Assembly: GCA_030536565.1 (NCBI GenBank)
Contig: JAUNPT010000055.1
Location: forward strand, 1 to 13,565
DNA from: Eubacteriales bacterium
GTDB lineage: Bacteria; Bacillota; Clostridia; Lachnospirales; Lachnospiraceae
Length of the DNA: 13,565 nucleotides
Direction of reading: 5' to 3'
Of this stretch, positions 7,463 to 13,565 are shown in pieces. The notes beneath the pieces are model-generated. The model searched no databases. It saw only the letters and a program-made list of their open reading frames with translations, and had not been told where the DNA came from. The first letter of the stretch is position 1. Each line of letters begins with the position of its first letter. A program made the translations under genes and the position numbers.

Positions 7463-8902
7463 TTAGTATGCCTTACCCCAGTAAACCATTGATTTAGCTG
7501 GTCTGCCACAGCATACACACACATCTGAAAGATGCTCCTGTGCAAATGGCATACATCTTGATGTAGCTGTTGTTTCTTCTTTAATTTTATCCTCACAGGC
7601 CTGACTGCCACACCACATAGCTTTTACGAAGCCTGGCTTTGCTGCAACTATTTCCTTAAATTCATCATAACTTGCAGCTGTGTAAGTATGTGCCTCTCTG
7701 TGTGCTCTTGCTCTCTCCAGCATGTCCTTCTGCATTGTATCAAGGATTTCTGGAAGTTTAACACAAAGCTCATCTATTGCAACTGTAATCTTTTCTCTTG
7801 TGTCACGCCTTACAACAATTGCCTGACCTGCCTCGATATCTCTAGGCCCCATCTCAACACGTACTGGTATTCCACGCATCTCCTGCTCTGAGAATTTCCA
7901 GCCAGGATTCTTGTCACTATCGTCAACCTTAACACGAAGTCCGGCCTTAACTAATGCTTCCTTAACTTCAAATGCCTTGTCAAGAACGCCTTCCTTCTTC
8001 TGCATGATAGGCACAATATCCACCTGAACTGGTGCTATTTTAGGTGGAAGTACAAGACCTGAGTCATCACCATGAACCATGATAATAGCTCCTATAAGAC
8101 GTGTTGTCATTCCCCATGAAGTCTGATGGACATACTTTAACTTATTATCCTTATCTGTAAACTGAATGCCAAATGCCTTGGCAAAGCCATCACCGAAGTT
8201 ATGGCTTGTACCCGACTGCAGCGCCTTACCATCATGCATAAGAGCTTCTATTGTATATGTAGCCTCTGCACCAGCGAACTTCTCCTTATCCGTTTTACGT
8301 CCCCTGATAACTGGAATTGCAAGAACTTCTTCACAGAAATCCGCATAAAGATTTAACATCTGCTGAGTTCTTTCTTCTGCTTCCTGTGCTGTTGCATGCG
8401 CTGTATGTCCTTCCTGCCATAAAAATTCCCTTGAACGCAGAAATGGTCTTGTCTCCTTTTCCCAGCGCACAACTGAGCACCACTGGTTATAAACCTTAGG
8501 CAAGTCTCTATATGATTGAATTTCATCTTTATAAAAATCACAGAATAAAGTTTCAGATGTAGGTCTTACACACAACTTTTCCTGAAGCGGATTTAAACCT
8601 CCCATAGTAACCCATGCAACCTCCGGAGCAAATCCTTCGACATGATCTTTTTCTCTTTCCAAAAGACTTTCAGGAATAAACATAGGCATATAAACATTTT
8701 CAACACCTGTTTCCTTAAACCTTTTATCAAGTTCATGCTGGATATTCTCCCATATTGCATAGCCTGCAGGTTTGAAAATCATACAGCCCTTAACACTTGA
8801 ATATCCCATTAATTCAGCCTTCTTAACTACATCTGTGTACCATTGTGCGAAATCATCACTCATAGATGTAATCGCTTCAACTAACTTCTTGTCTTCTGCC
8901 AT
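7463..8902 (-). CDS. proS: Prolyl-tRNA synthetase, archaeal/eukaryal type
   Basis: Class II aminoacyl-tRNA synthetase (479 aa) that charges tRNA-Pro with proline in the cytoplasm. The N-terminal catalytic core has CVRPTSE (111-117), motif 2 with RWEKETRPFLRSREFLWQEG (146-165) and motif 3 around GMTTRLIGA (264-272). An anticodon-binding domain follows, then a C-terminal zinc-binding domain. The cysteines C431, C436, C462 and C465 keep the spacing of the zinc ligands I recall for the Thermus thermophilus enzyme, and the chain ends in tyrosine (YWGKAY), as in this class. There is no large insertion between motifs 2 and 3, so the cis-editing domain of the common bacterial ProRS is absent. AAGGAGA (8908-8914) sets the start. 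It follows the AI-2E-type gene by 55 bp and may be read with it. No T-box leader is present. Confidence 0.97.
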   Translation of the reverse strand: MAEDKKLVEAITSMSDDFAQWYTDVVKKAELMGYSSVKGCMIFKPAGYAIWENIQHELDKRFKETGVENVYMPMFIPESLLEREKDHVEGFAPEVAWVTMGGLNPLQEKLCVRPTSETLFCDFYKDEIQSYRDLPKVYNQWCSVVRWEKETRPFLRSREFLWQEGHTAHATAQEAEERTQQMLNLYADFCEEVLAIPVIRGRKTDKEKFAGAEATYTIEALMHDGKALQSGTSHNFGDGFAKAFGIQFTDKDNKLKYVHQTSWGMTTRLIGAIIMVHGDDSGLVLPPKIAPVQVDIVPIMQKKEGVLDKAFEVKEALVKAGLRVKVDDSDKNPGWKFSEQEMRGIPVRVEMGPRDIEAGQAIVVRRDTREKITVAIDELCVKLPEILDTMQKDMLERARAHREAHTYTAASYDEFKEIVAAKPGFVKAMWCGSQACEDKIKEETTATSRCMPFAQEHLSDVCVCCGRPAKSMVYWGKAY

Positions 8903-8918
8903 TGTAATCTCCTTCTAA

Positions 8919-8935
8919 CCGCAGCCAATTTGCGG
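8919..8935 (-). other. Small stem-loop just upstream of the proS ribosome site
   Basis: CCGCA (8919-8923) pairs with TGCGG (8931-8935) around a 7-nt loop, in the 55-bp gap between the AI-2E-type gene and proS. On the minus strand it is followed by TTAGAAGGAGA rather than a U-run, so it is not a standard terminator. It could shape the leader or aid processing between the two genes. It is short, and its function is unsupported. Confidence 0.3.
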
Positions 8936-8957
8936 CATTAAAACTTCTTTCATTAAA

Positions 8958-10067
8958 CTAAAGTCTATCATGTTCCAACACTGTTTTCAAGTACTGTACC
9001 AGTGCTTTTATAATGACATAAGATACAGGCCCCAGTATAAACCCAAAAATCCCATAAACCATAATCCCTACAAATATAACCATAAGCATTATAAATGAAG
9101 ACACTCCCAGACGGCTCCCCATACATCTGGACTCCATTATTTCCCTCACGAAATACGTTATTAGATAAATTGTCAGCAAAACTGCCGCCTGCTTCCACTG
9201 TTTCATCAGAACCTCAGCAATTACCCAAGGAATAAGTATAGTCCCTGTACCAAAGAATGGCAGAGCGTCCACAATTCCAATTAAAACACCAAGCACTACT
9301 GCATATGGATTCCTAATCAGCCAAAGCCCCGCCACACATACAGCTCCATTGATTGCCATTATTTCAAGCTGCACACGGAAATAAACATTTAACAGACGGT
9401 TCATTGCCGCAGTAACTACGCATACCTCCTCACGAAATACACTTTTCATTCGCCACTGACGCACCTCGTCCAAAACATTTGAAAGATATACCACAGAAAT
9501 AAAGCACACAATAATTGCACCAATCACAAGTATTATATGCGTAACCACCGGTACAGAGCCAAAAAGAATATTTTTTGCGATGACAACTATCTGTCCGTCA
9601 TCAGCACTGTTTATTACTGCCCCTGCCTTATTAACTAAACCTTCCAGATTTTTTAAAGTACAGCCTGAATACAATCCCAGAATTGAATCAACATTAAAAC
9701 ACATTTTTGCTGTCCGCTGCCTTATTCCAATCATGTAATAATCGTATTTTGCTACAAACGTCCTTATCTCCATAAATCCAAGATACGCAAGATATCCCAG
9801 TCCGGCTGCAAGCGCAGCAGTCAAAATTATTACAATTATCGTCGAACTTAAAGCTTTCTTTCCCTTCAAACATTTCGCAAGGGCATTCACAGGCTTTTCA
9901 ATTGCAAGAGCAATCAGGTAAGCAATCAAAAAAGGCCACACTATTTCAAAAAGATATTTAAAGCTAACGTATACCGCTCCAGTTATTGCAACAATTCCGC
10001 CAACATATTTTAACTTGTCTTTTAATCCCCATTCAATAAAAACGTGTGACTTTTCACCCATATGCAT
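8958..10067 (-). CDS. AI-2E/YtvI-family integral membrane protein
   Basis: Polytopic membrane protein (369 aa) of the AI-2E transporter family (Pfam PF01594 group). Hydrophobic segments lie at about residues 22-55, 75-98, 172-198, 236-278, 295-307 and 324-352. The signature region has DALPFFGTG (267-275), PW (280-281), VREI (307-310) and a GVSSF block (321-325), followed by the long hydrophobic C-terminal pair. The DxLPxxGTGxxxxPW pattern recalls the sporulation protein YtvI, so a sporulation or general membrane role is as likely as quorum-signal export; members also include ion antiporters. Two nearby starts exist (MHM, 10067 and 10061). The GGGGAAGGGA ribosome site suits either and is buried in a hairpin. 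It lies downstream of the pseudouridine synthase gene and upstream of proS. Family is firm, transported substrate unknown. Confidence 0.85.
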   Translation of the reverse strand: MHMGEKSHVFIEWGLKDKLKYVGGIVAITGAVYVSFKYLFEIVWPFLIAYLIALAIEKPVNALAKCLKGKKALSSTIIVIILTAALAAGLGYLAYLGFMEIRTFVAKYDYYMIGIRQRTAKMCFNVDSILGLYSGCTLKNLEGLVNKAGAVINSADDGQIVVIAKNILFGSVPVVTHIILVIGAIIVCFISVVYLSNVLDEVRQWRMKSVFREEVCVVTAAMNRLLNVYFRVQLEIMAINGAVCVAGLWLIRNPYAVVLGVLIGIVDALPFFGTGTILIPWVIAEVLMKQWKQAAVLLTIYLITYFVREIMESRCMGSRLGVSSFIMLMVIFVGIMVYGIFGFILGPVSYVIIKALVQYLKTVLEHDRL

Positions 10068-10069
10068 AA

Positions 10070-10119
10070 AATCCCTTCCCCGTATACTTATAAATAAATT
10101 ATTTACCGGGAAAGGGATT
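10070..10119 (-). terminator. Hairpin covering the AI-2E gene ribosome site; possible weak terminator
   Basis: AATCCCTTCCCCG (10070-10082) and CGGGAAAGGGATT (10107-10119) form a 13-bp stem on the minus-strand RNA, including one G-U pair. The 24-nt loop is AT-rich and contains the palindrome TAAATAATTTATTTA. The 3' arm on the transcript is CGGGGAAGGGAUU, which is the Shine-Dalgarno sequence of the AI-2E-type gene, and the short U-run (UUUU) runs straight into its AUG. The same structure follows the pseudouridine synthase stop codon, so it may terminate that operon, hide the ribosome site, or both. Confidence 0.65.
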
Positions 10120-10135
10120 ATTATTCATGTCTGAT

Positions 10136-10801
10136 TTATTCAATCCATTCAGGCTTAACAGTGTACGTCTTCCCATCAACGGTAAGCGAACTCGCACACA
10201 ATGCAATCTGGTTTCGTCCTATGTATCTTCTGCCGCATTCATCAAACTCCATGCCGCCATACTTTATATCTCCAAGAATCGGAAGCCCACGCGAAGCAAA
10301 CTGTACACGAATCTGATGATGTCTTCCGGTAATAAGCTGAATATGCACCATTGTAAACAAACCATCTTCCGGGAGTTCTCTGCATTCACATTCTAAAGCT
10401 TTATATCTTAACCGGGCACATTTTGCCCCTGCTGTCTTTTCTGTAACCTTTCTGGATATATTTTCTTTACCGTCCTTTAGAAGGTAATCCACAAATTCTC
10501 CTTCATCTGCCTTCGGCTTTCCACAAATAACTGCATCATATTCCTTATTCAAATGCTCCTTCTGCATAAGTGCTGACAGTCTTGCCGCCTCCTTCTTATC
10601 CTTAGCCATAAGTACAAGCCCGGACACAGGACGGTCAAGCCTGTTTATTATTGCTGCATATGGCGCTTCCTTCTTCTTCCTTCTATAAGTCATAACCTCA
10701 CTGACTAAATCCAAATCAAAAGATTTTCCACTCTGTGAAAGCTGTCCAGCCTTTTTATACACAATTATTTTTTTATCATCTTCCATAATAATATCAAGCA
10801 T
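10136..10801 (-). CDS. RluA-family pseudouridine synthase
   Basis: RNA-modifying enzyme that isomerises uridine to pseudouridine in rRNA or tRNA (221 aa from the chosen start). The catalytic block reads NRLDRPVSGLVLMAKD; D56 is the nucleophilic aspartate of the family's HRLDxxTSG motif, here with N for H and PV for xT. The conserved tyrosine lies in KEYDAV (about residue 88) and the RluA-type GRHHQIRVQF is at 159-168. It lacks an S4 domain and is shorter than RluD, like the small stand-alone RluA-type proteins. Target sites cannot be deduced. The ATG at 10801 is preferred over 10813 because TGGAG lies 6 nt before it. That start overlaps the end of the HAAS-domain gene by 8 nt (ATGCTTGA), which implies translational coupling. 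It is the last gene of the PadR operon, ending 16 bp before the hairpin at 10070-10119. Confidence 0.9.
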   Translation of the reverse strand: MLDIIMEDDKKIIVYKKAGQLSQSGKSFDLDLVSEVMTYRRKKKEAPYAAIINRLDRPVSGLVLMAKDKKEAARLSALMQKEHLNKEYDAVICGKPKADEGEFVDYLLKDGKENISRKVTEKTAGAKCARLRYKALECECRELPEDGLFTMVHIQLITGRHHQIRVQFASRGLPILGDIKYGGMEFDECGRRYIGRNQIALCASSLTVDGKTYTVKPEWIE

Positions 10802-11798
10802 GGTAATCTCCATTATTGTTCTTCATTTTCAAAGCTGCTTCAATTACGGTATATAAAACACCTGCTATTGGCCATATAATCCAGCTAATATACCAGTCAA
10901 ATGTTATAAAGCTCCATAACAGGTAAGCTGTTGTAACAATAGTCCAATACAGAGCCCCAACTGCCTGAAGAACCTTGTTATCCTTCTTTGCTGGCGCATA
11001 CTCATCCTGCTGGAGAAGGATTCTATAAGCTCCCTCCTCCATTCCAGCCGTTATAAAGAAAAGTACTGCTACTGCCACAATAAAAAGCAAAACACCCACC
11101 ATAACACATATAAGCAATTCATTTTCTTCTGCTATACACGCTGTAATAATCAGAGGAACAACGGCAATTATGCATAAAACAACTCCAATCGTGATATGCA
11201 GCATAAATGTTGATTTATGAGAATCCTGCAGCTGCATAACGTACTGTTTTACTGAATATTCCATTTGAAATGATTCCCTTTGCAGATATTCATACTTTGA
11301 GAGTGCCATTCCGTTGTAGACAAACAATGCAACTGCAACCGCAACCAGCACAAGGAGTACACCAACCCCTCCACCAGCTGCTATATTTTCCGAAATCCCC
11401 ATATTGCTCTCACTCATTCCACTAAGAACCACAATAAGAATCGGTGAGCAGATACATAAGAATACGCCAATCGCTATACGTCTGGCACTTATCGCAGTCA
11501 CATTAAGATAGCTCTTTACAGTTTCCATTGTAACTATTCTTCCTTTAGGAACACTATCGGCATTATCCAGCGTGTCTTTAATTCCCAAATCTTCTGCTAA
11601 TTCATTTAAATTTCCAAATTCAGAGATTACAATTCCTACAGCCTCATTTTCCGTTTTGCCCTCCGCCTTTAGCTCATTATATTTATCTTCCATCATAGCA
11701 AGCAATTCTGCTTTTGCCCTCTCTACCTTTTCACTATTAGGCAGATTCATAAACATATTTTCCAGATACAGTTTAATTGTTTCCATATTATCCTCCAT
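10794..11798 (-). CDS. HAAS/permease-prefix-domain membrane protein, partner of PadR
   Basis: Membrane protein (334 aa) with a soluble N-terminal helical domain of the HAAS/DUF1700 type (about residues 9-72: YLENMFMNLP, a helix with AKAELLAMMEDKYNELKAEG, and a VISEFGNLNELAEDLG end). About six membrane segments follow at 107-126, 141-162, 199-222, 227-250, 277-299 and 303-323. The HAAS domain commonly occurs directly downstream of a PadR regulator, as here (50-bp gap), and is thought to couple membrane or envelope stress to that regulator. The mechanism is inference from the family. ATG at 11798 has GAGG 5 nt upstream. An in-frame ATG at 11786 has a stronger site (GGAGG, 11792-11796) and gives METIKLYLENMF, so the shorter form is equally possible. 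Its end overlaps the pseudouridine synthase start. Confidence 0.85.
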   Translation of the reverse strand: MEDNMETIKLYLENMFMNLPNSEKVERAKAELLAMMEDKYNELKAEGKTENEAVGIVISEFGNLNELAEDLGIKDTLDNADSVPKGRIVTMETVKSYLNVTAISARRIAIGVFLCICSPILIVVLSGMSESNMGISENIAAGGGVGVLLVLVAVAVALFVYNGMALSKYEYLQRESFQMEYSVKQYVMQLQDSHKSTFMLHITIGVVLCIIAVVPLIITACIAEENELLICVMVGVLLFIVAVAVLFFITAGMEEGAYRILLQQDEYAPAKKDNKVLQAVGALYWTIVTTAYLLWSFITFDWYISWIIWPIAGVLYTVIEAALKMKNNNGDYHA

Positions 11799-11848
11799 TC
11801 TTACCTCATATTTAATGCTTCTGCTTTATTTAAGAATTATGCTTTCCT

Positions 11849-12175
11849 CTAAAACTTTCTGATAAACCTTTCAACAACATCTTTAGTAAGCGACCACTCA
11901 TCACACTTTTCCCTATAATAAGCCTCACCCTCACCAGTTATACGATAATAAGTCCTTCGCTTTCCTCCCGTCTCGTCTCCATAGAATGAGGTTATATATC
12001 CATTCCTTTCAAGCCTTGAAAATGCTGAATACAAGGTTGTTTCCTTAATCACATAACGTCCCTGCGAAAGCTCCCTGATTTTCTTAGAAATCTCATACCC
12101 ATAAGAGGGCGCATCTAATAGCAGATACAAAATAATTGTATCATTATAGCCTCTTATGACATCGCTGCTTATCAT
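11849..12175 (-). CDS. PadR-family transcriptional regulator
   Basis: Small winged-helix regulator (108 aa). MISSDVIRGYNDTIILYLL opens the fold, SYGYEISKKI (24-33) and TTLYSAFSRLERNGYI (46-61) form the recognition region, GGKRRTYYRIT (70-80) is the wing, and a short C-terminal helix ends in FIRKF. The ATG at 12175 is chosen because AGGTG lies 5 nt upstream; the ATG at 12193 has no ribosome site. The gene starts an operon with the HAAS-domain membrane protein, the usual partner of this subfamily, and the pseudouridine synthase. Its promoter region carries repeated TACGACAGACGTA dyads placed over or beside promoter elements, so autorepression is likely. The inducer is unknown; envelope stress is a family-level guess. 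Confidence 0.93.
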   Translation of the reverse strand: MISSDVIRGYNDTIILYLLLDAPSYGYEISKKIRELSQGRYVIKETTLYSAFSRLERNGYITSFYGDETGGKRRTYYRITGEGEAYYREKCDEWSLTKDVVERFIRKF

Positions 12176-12218
12176 CTTCTCACCTGCTTTCATAATATGA
12201 TTCGTTATACTTTACTGC

Positions 12219-12247
12219 GATATAATACGTCTGTCGTACTACGTCAA
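12219..12247 (-). promoter_or_regulatory. Possible second PadR-operon promoter
   Basis: On the minus strand TTGACG (12247-12242), 17 bp, then TATATC (12224-12219); with a 16-bp spacer the -10 would be TTATAT. The -35 is good and the -10 mediocre. Operator copy A lies entirely in its spacer. It could be a downstream tandem promoter or incidental to the repeats. Confidence 0.35.
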
Positions 12248-12266
12248 TAGTATTACGTCTGTCGTA
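12226..12266. promoter_or_regulatory. Repeated PadR-type operator dyads (copies A and B)
   Basis: TACGTCTGTCGTA occurs twice, at 12226-12238 and 12254-12266, exactly 28 bp apart. Each is a dyad with TACG/CGTA arms around 5 bp. Between them TACTA (12237-12241) and TAGTA (12248-12252) form another dyad. A third half (TACGACAG, 12293-12300) is inverted with respect to them. The position over the promoters of the PadR gene makes PadR the obvious ligand, though binding is inferred. Confidence 0.65.
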
Positions 12267-12276
12267 GTATATAGTT

Positions 12277-12305
12277 ATAATACATCAACTACTACGACAG
12301 GTCAA
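12277..12305 (-). promoter_or_regulatory. Strong sigma-A promoter of the PadR operon
   Basis: On the minus strand TTGACC (12305-12300), an exact 17-bp spacer, then TATTAT (12282-12277), each 5 of 6 to consensus. The inverted operator half TACGACAG (12293-12300) abuts and overlaps the -35, and operator copy B falls shortly after the predicted start near 12270. The leader to the PadR ATG is about 95 nt. Confidence 0.7.
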
Positions 12306-12359
12306 GTAATATTTCTATTTTTTTATTTTGGGATTTTAACTAATGAATAGAAAAATGCT

Positions 12360-12506
12360 TTAGATATAACCATAGCTTATAAATAATCTGTGGTCTACAG
12401 CCCGTATTATTTTACAGTCCGGGTACTTACTACATCTTAAACCGATATAGTACCCCCGACTTTTTACTTTCCTTCTATATAGCTCTTTTCGTTCAAAAAG
12501 TGCCAT
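12360..12506 (-). CDS. Questionable 48-codon frame with CSKYPDC motif (possible remnant)
   Basis: An open frame starts at ATG 12506 and ends with TAA at 12360. Its product is basic at the N-terminus (ALFERKELYRRKVKSRG) and then reads YYIGLRCSKYPDCKIIRAV. The G-x-C-S-x-Y-P-x-C pattern resembles the second half of the zinc ribbon found at the C-terminus of topoisomerase I and in some mobile-element proteins. There is no ribosome site before the ATG, an in-frame stop lies four codons upstream, and only one cysteine pair is present, so a working protein is unlikely. A decayed fragment of a larger gene or chance are both possible. The same bases also form a stem (GGGTACT/AGTACCC). Confidence 0.2.
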   Translation of the reverse strand: MALFERKELYRRKVKSRGYYIGLRCSKYPDCKIIRAVDHRLFISYGYI

Positions 12507-12584
12507 TTTAAGCCGTTTTCAAAGGTTTTTGGCTATACCGTATTTTTTATATCATCAAAAATAAATCTAATAGAATTTTTCTAT

Positions 12585-12608
12585 GGTAATATTTTCGGTA
12601 ATATTTTG
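12585..12608. repeat. 12-bp tandem duplication
   Basis: GGTAATATTTTC (12585-12596) is followed directly by GGTAATATTTTG (12597-12608), 11 of 12 identical. A short inverted repeat TCGAA-ATAC-TTCGA (12609-12622) abuts it. No function is evident. Confidence 0.55.
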
Positions 12609-12646
12609 TCGAAATACTTCGATGTTTTTAGCCTTAGCAAAAGGAA

Positions 12647-12668
12647 AACCGAGGACAGTGCCTCGGTT
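12647..12668 (-). terminator. Intrinsic terminator of the MerR-family gene
   Basis: AACCGAGG (12647-12654) and CCTCGGTT (12661-12668) form a perfect 8-bp stem with a 6-nt loop. On the minus strand the stem ends in CCTCGGTTTTCCTTTTG, a usable U-rich tail. It lies 36 bp past the stop codon of the regulator at 12705. Confidence 0.8.
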
Positions 12669-12704
12669 CTATTTATCAGTTGAATTGATTACTATTTAAT
12701 ATTT

Positions 12705-13565
12705 TTATAGTAGTTCAGGATATTTTTCACTAAATTGTTTATCAGCTTTTAACATTTGTTCATAGTACTCATTATACAAAGGACTTAATTTTCGCATTGC
12801 GGGTATAAATTTTTGATAGTATCCATTTTCTGAACAAAACTTCTGCATCAACAACATCAATCTATTTGCAGGAGAGTTTTTAAATTCATCTGTTTCTTTA
12901 TAACTTTTATATTGTTCCAGTATTTCTCTATTTTGTACTACAAATTCATCAATATTTCCAAATGCTTTTTCTTTCTCTTGTATAACTGCATTGATTTTAT
13001 CTATTCCACTATCACTAGAATATTCTTCTAAATAATTATCCAAGTATTCTTGTAAATCCTTTGGTATGTCAATATCTGAAACACTATCAAAAAAATCAAT
13101 GATTTCACTAAATGCCTGCATTTGCTCTGCGGTCTCAATTTTCCCTGTAAGATACCTTGAAAAATTTAAACTAATAAATTTTCCATAATAGCTCGGGAAT
13201 AGTTCTACTAATTTTTTTATAATAATGGTTTTCGAGTTAATCTCGTTTATTTCTTGTTCTAAATTATTGACACTTTCTCCATTACATAATTTTTGTAATA
13301 TGGATAGTTTAATTTTTTCTTCTTCCAACTCCAATGTTTTTTTATCAAAAAGACATTTTAAATAGTTAGAATTAGAAAAAATATGTTTTATCTCAGATAT
13401 TTTCAAGTCAAGTTTTCTATATAATGCAATCTGTTTTAATTTTTCTAAATCCTGCTTTGAAAAATCTCTGTATCCATTTTCTAAAATAGCAGGGTTTATT
13501 AGTCCTTGTTCCAAATAATATTCAATGGCTTTCTTCGTTAGATTACATTGTTTTGCAGTTTCGTT
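12705..13565 (-). CDS. MerR-family transcriptional regulator (5' end cut by window edge)
   Basis: The reading frame is open to the right edge, giving 286 visible residues. The first residues, NETAKQCNLTKKAIEYYLEQ, followed by GLINPAILENGYRDFS, are the MerR helix-turn-helix and wing, so only a few N-terminal residues are missing. A TTG at 13514 gives an apparent start but would delete the recognition helix and is rejected. After the DNA-binding part (about 1-60) comes a helical, coiled-coil-prone stretch (DKKTLELEEEKIKLSILQKL, LEQEINEINSK), then a roughly 190-residue acidic, mostly helical domain of unknown type ending in FSEKYPELL. MerR proteins sense small molecules or metals through this part; no metal-binding cysteine cluster is seen. 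Composition is much more AT-rich than the genes to its left (sampled lines 20-30% GC against about 45% in proS), which suggests different ancestry. Its targets are unknown. Confidence 0.85.
   Translation of the reverse strand, partial: NETAKQCNLTKKAIEYYLEQGLINPAILENGYRDFSKQDLEKLKQIALYRKLDLKISEIKHIFSNSNYLKCLFDKKTLELEEEKIKLSILQKLCNGESVNNLEQEINEINSKTIIIKKLVELFPSYYGKFISLNFSRYLTGKIETAEQMQAFSEIIDFFDSVSDIDIPKDLQEYLDNYLEEYSSDSGIDKINAVIQEKEKAFGNIDEFVVQNREILEQYKSYKETDEFKNSPANRLMLLMQKFCSENGYYQKFIPAMRKLSPLYNEYYEQMLKADKQFSEKYPELL

Larger units (their letters stand above)
12176..12704. other. 529-bp intergenic region: PadR operator-promoter, then AT-rich tract
   Basis: No confident gene lies here. The left part (about 12200-12305) is the promoter and operator region of the PadR operon. 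The right part (about 12306-12704) is AT-rich and holds a hairpin-forming inverted repeat (GGGTACT 12421-12427 with AGTACCC 12449-12455), one questionable 48-codon frame on the minus strand, a 12-bp tandem repeat, a short inverted repeat (TCGAA/TTCGA, 12609-12622) and a terminator. Confidence 0.7.

Noticed and set aside
8903..8957. T-box leader upstream of proS
   Set aside because: Only 55 bp separate proS from the preceding gene, too short for a T-box, and no T-box sequence or antiterminator pair is visible.
8958..10067. Quorum-sensing AI-2 exporter
   Set aside because: The family name suggests it, but members have varied roles and the signature resembles YtvI-like sporulation proteins; no AI-2 genes are nearby.
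13512..13514. TTG as start codon of the MerR-family gene
   Set aside because: The frame stays open to the window edge and the 17 upstream codons encode the conserved MerR recognition helix, so the true start is outside the window.
1..13565. CRISPR arrays, tRNA or rRNA genes, insertion sequences, toxin-antitoxin pairs, phage genes
   Set aside because: No regularly spaced repeats, cloverleaf-forming segments, rRNA-like sequence, transposase or integrase frames were recognised on either strand.

Overview
The window looks like low-GC Firmicutes chromosome, most likely Lachnospiraceae (Clostridia). The support is a cellobiose phosphorylase of the Clostridium thermocellum type, an archaeal/eukaryal-type ProRS, a YtvI-like membrane protein, and a PadR regulator paired with a HAAS-domain membrane protein. 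The genus cannot be fixed from the sequence.

Region 1 (1-7444) is a cellobiose/cellodextrin locus. On the minus strand, a LacI-family regulator is followed by a sugar-binding lipoprotein and a MalF-type ABC permease that runs off the left edge. Divergent on the plus strand are a GH94 cellobiose phosphorylase and a GH1 beta-glucosidase, neither with a signal peptide. A 397-bp AT-rich divergent promoter region separates the two arms and carries two copies of a 15-bp LacI-type operator, one at each promoter. The inferred scheme is binding and import by the lipoprotein and transporter, cytoplasmic cleavage by phosphorolysis (GH94) or hydrolysis (GH1), and control of both arms by the LacI protein. 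A long bidirectional terminator closes the region.

Region 2 (7463-12305) is housekeeping and stress-type genes, all on the minus strand. In transcription order they are PadR regulator, HAAS-domain membrane protein, RluA-type pseudouridine synthase, AI-2E/YtvI-type membrane protein and prolyl-tRNA synthetase. The first three form a compact operon behind a strong promoter embedded in repeated dyads that are probably PadR operators. A hairpin between the synthase and the AI-2E gene covers the latter's ribosome binding site.

Region 3 (about 12306-13565) is visibly more AT-rich. It holds a roughly 400-bp stretch with no confident gene (one questionable 48-codon frame with a CSKYPDC motif, a tandem repeat and a terminator) and a MerR-family regulator truncated by the right edge. 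It may be the margin of an acquired segment.

Most of the window is recognisable and ordinary. The best second-look items are RNA and DNA regulatory structures rather than a new protein system: the intra-operon hairpin at 545-597, the paired LacI operators, the ribosome-site hairpin at 10070-10119, the PadR operator cluster at 12219-12305, and the anomalous stretch at 12306-12704.
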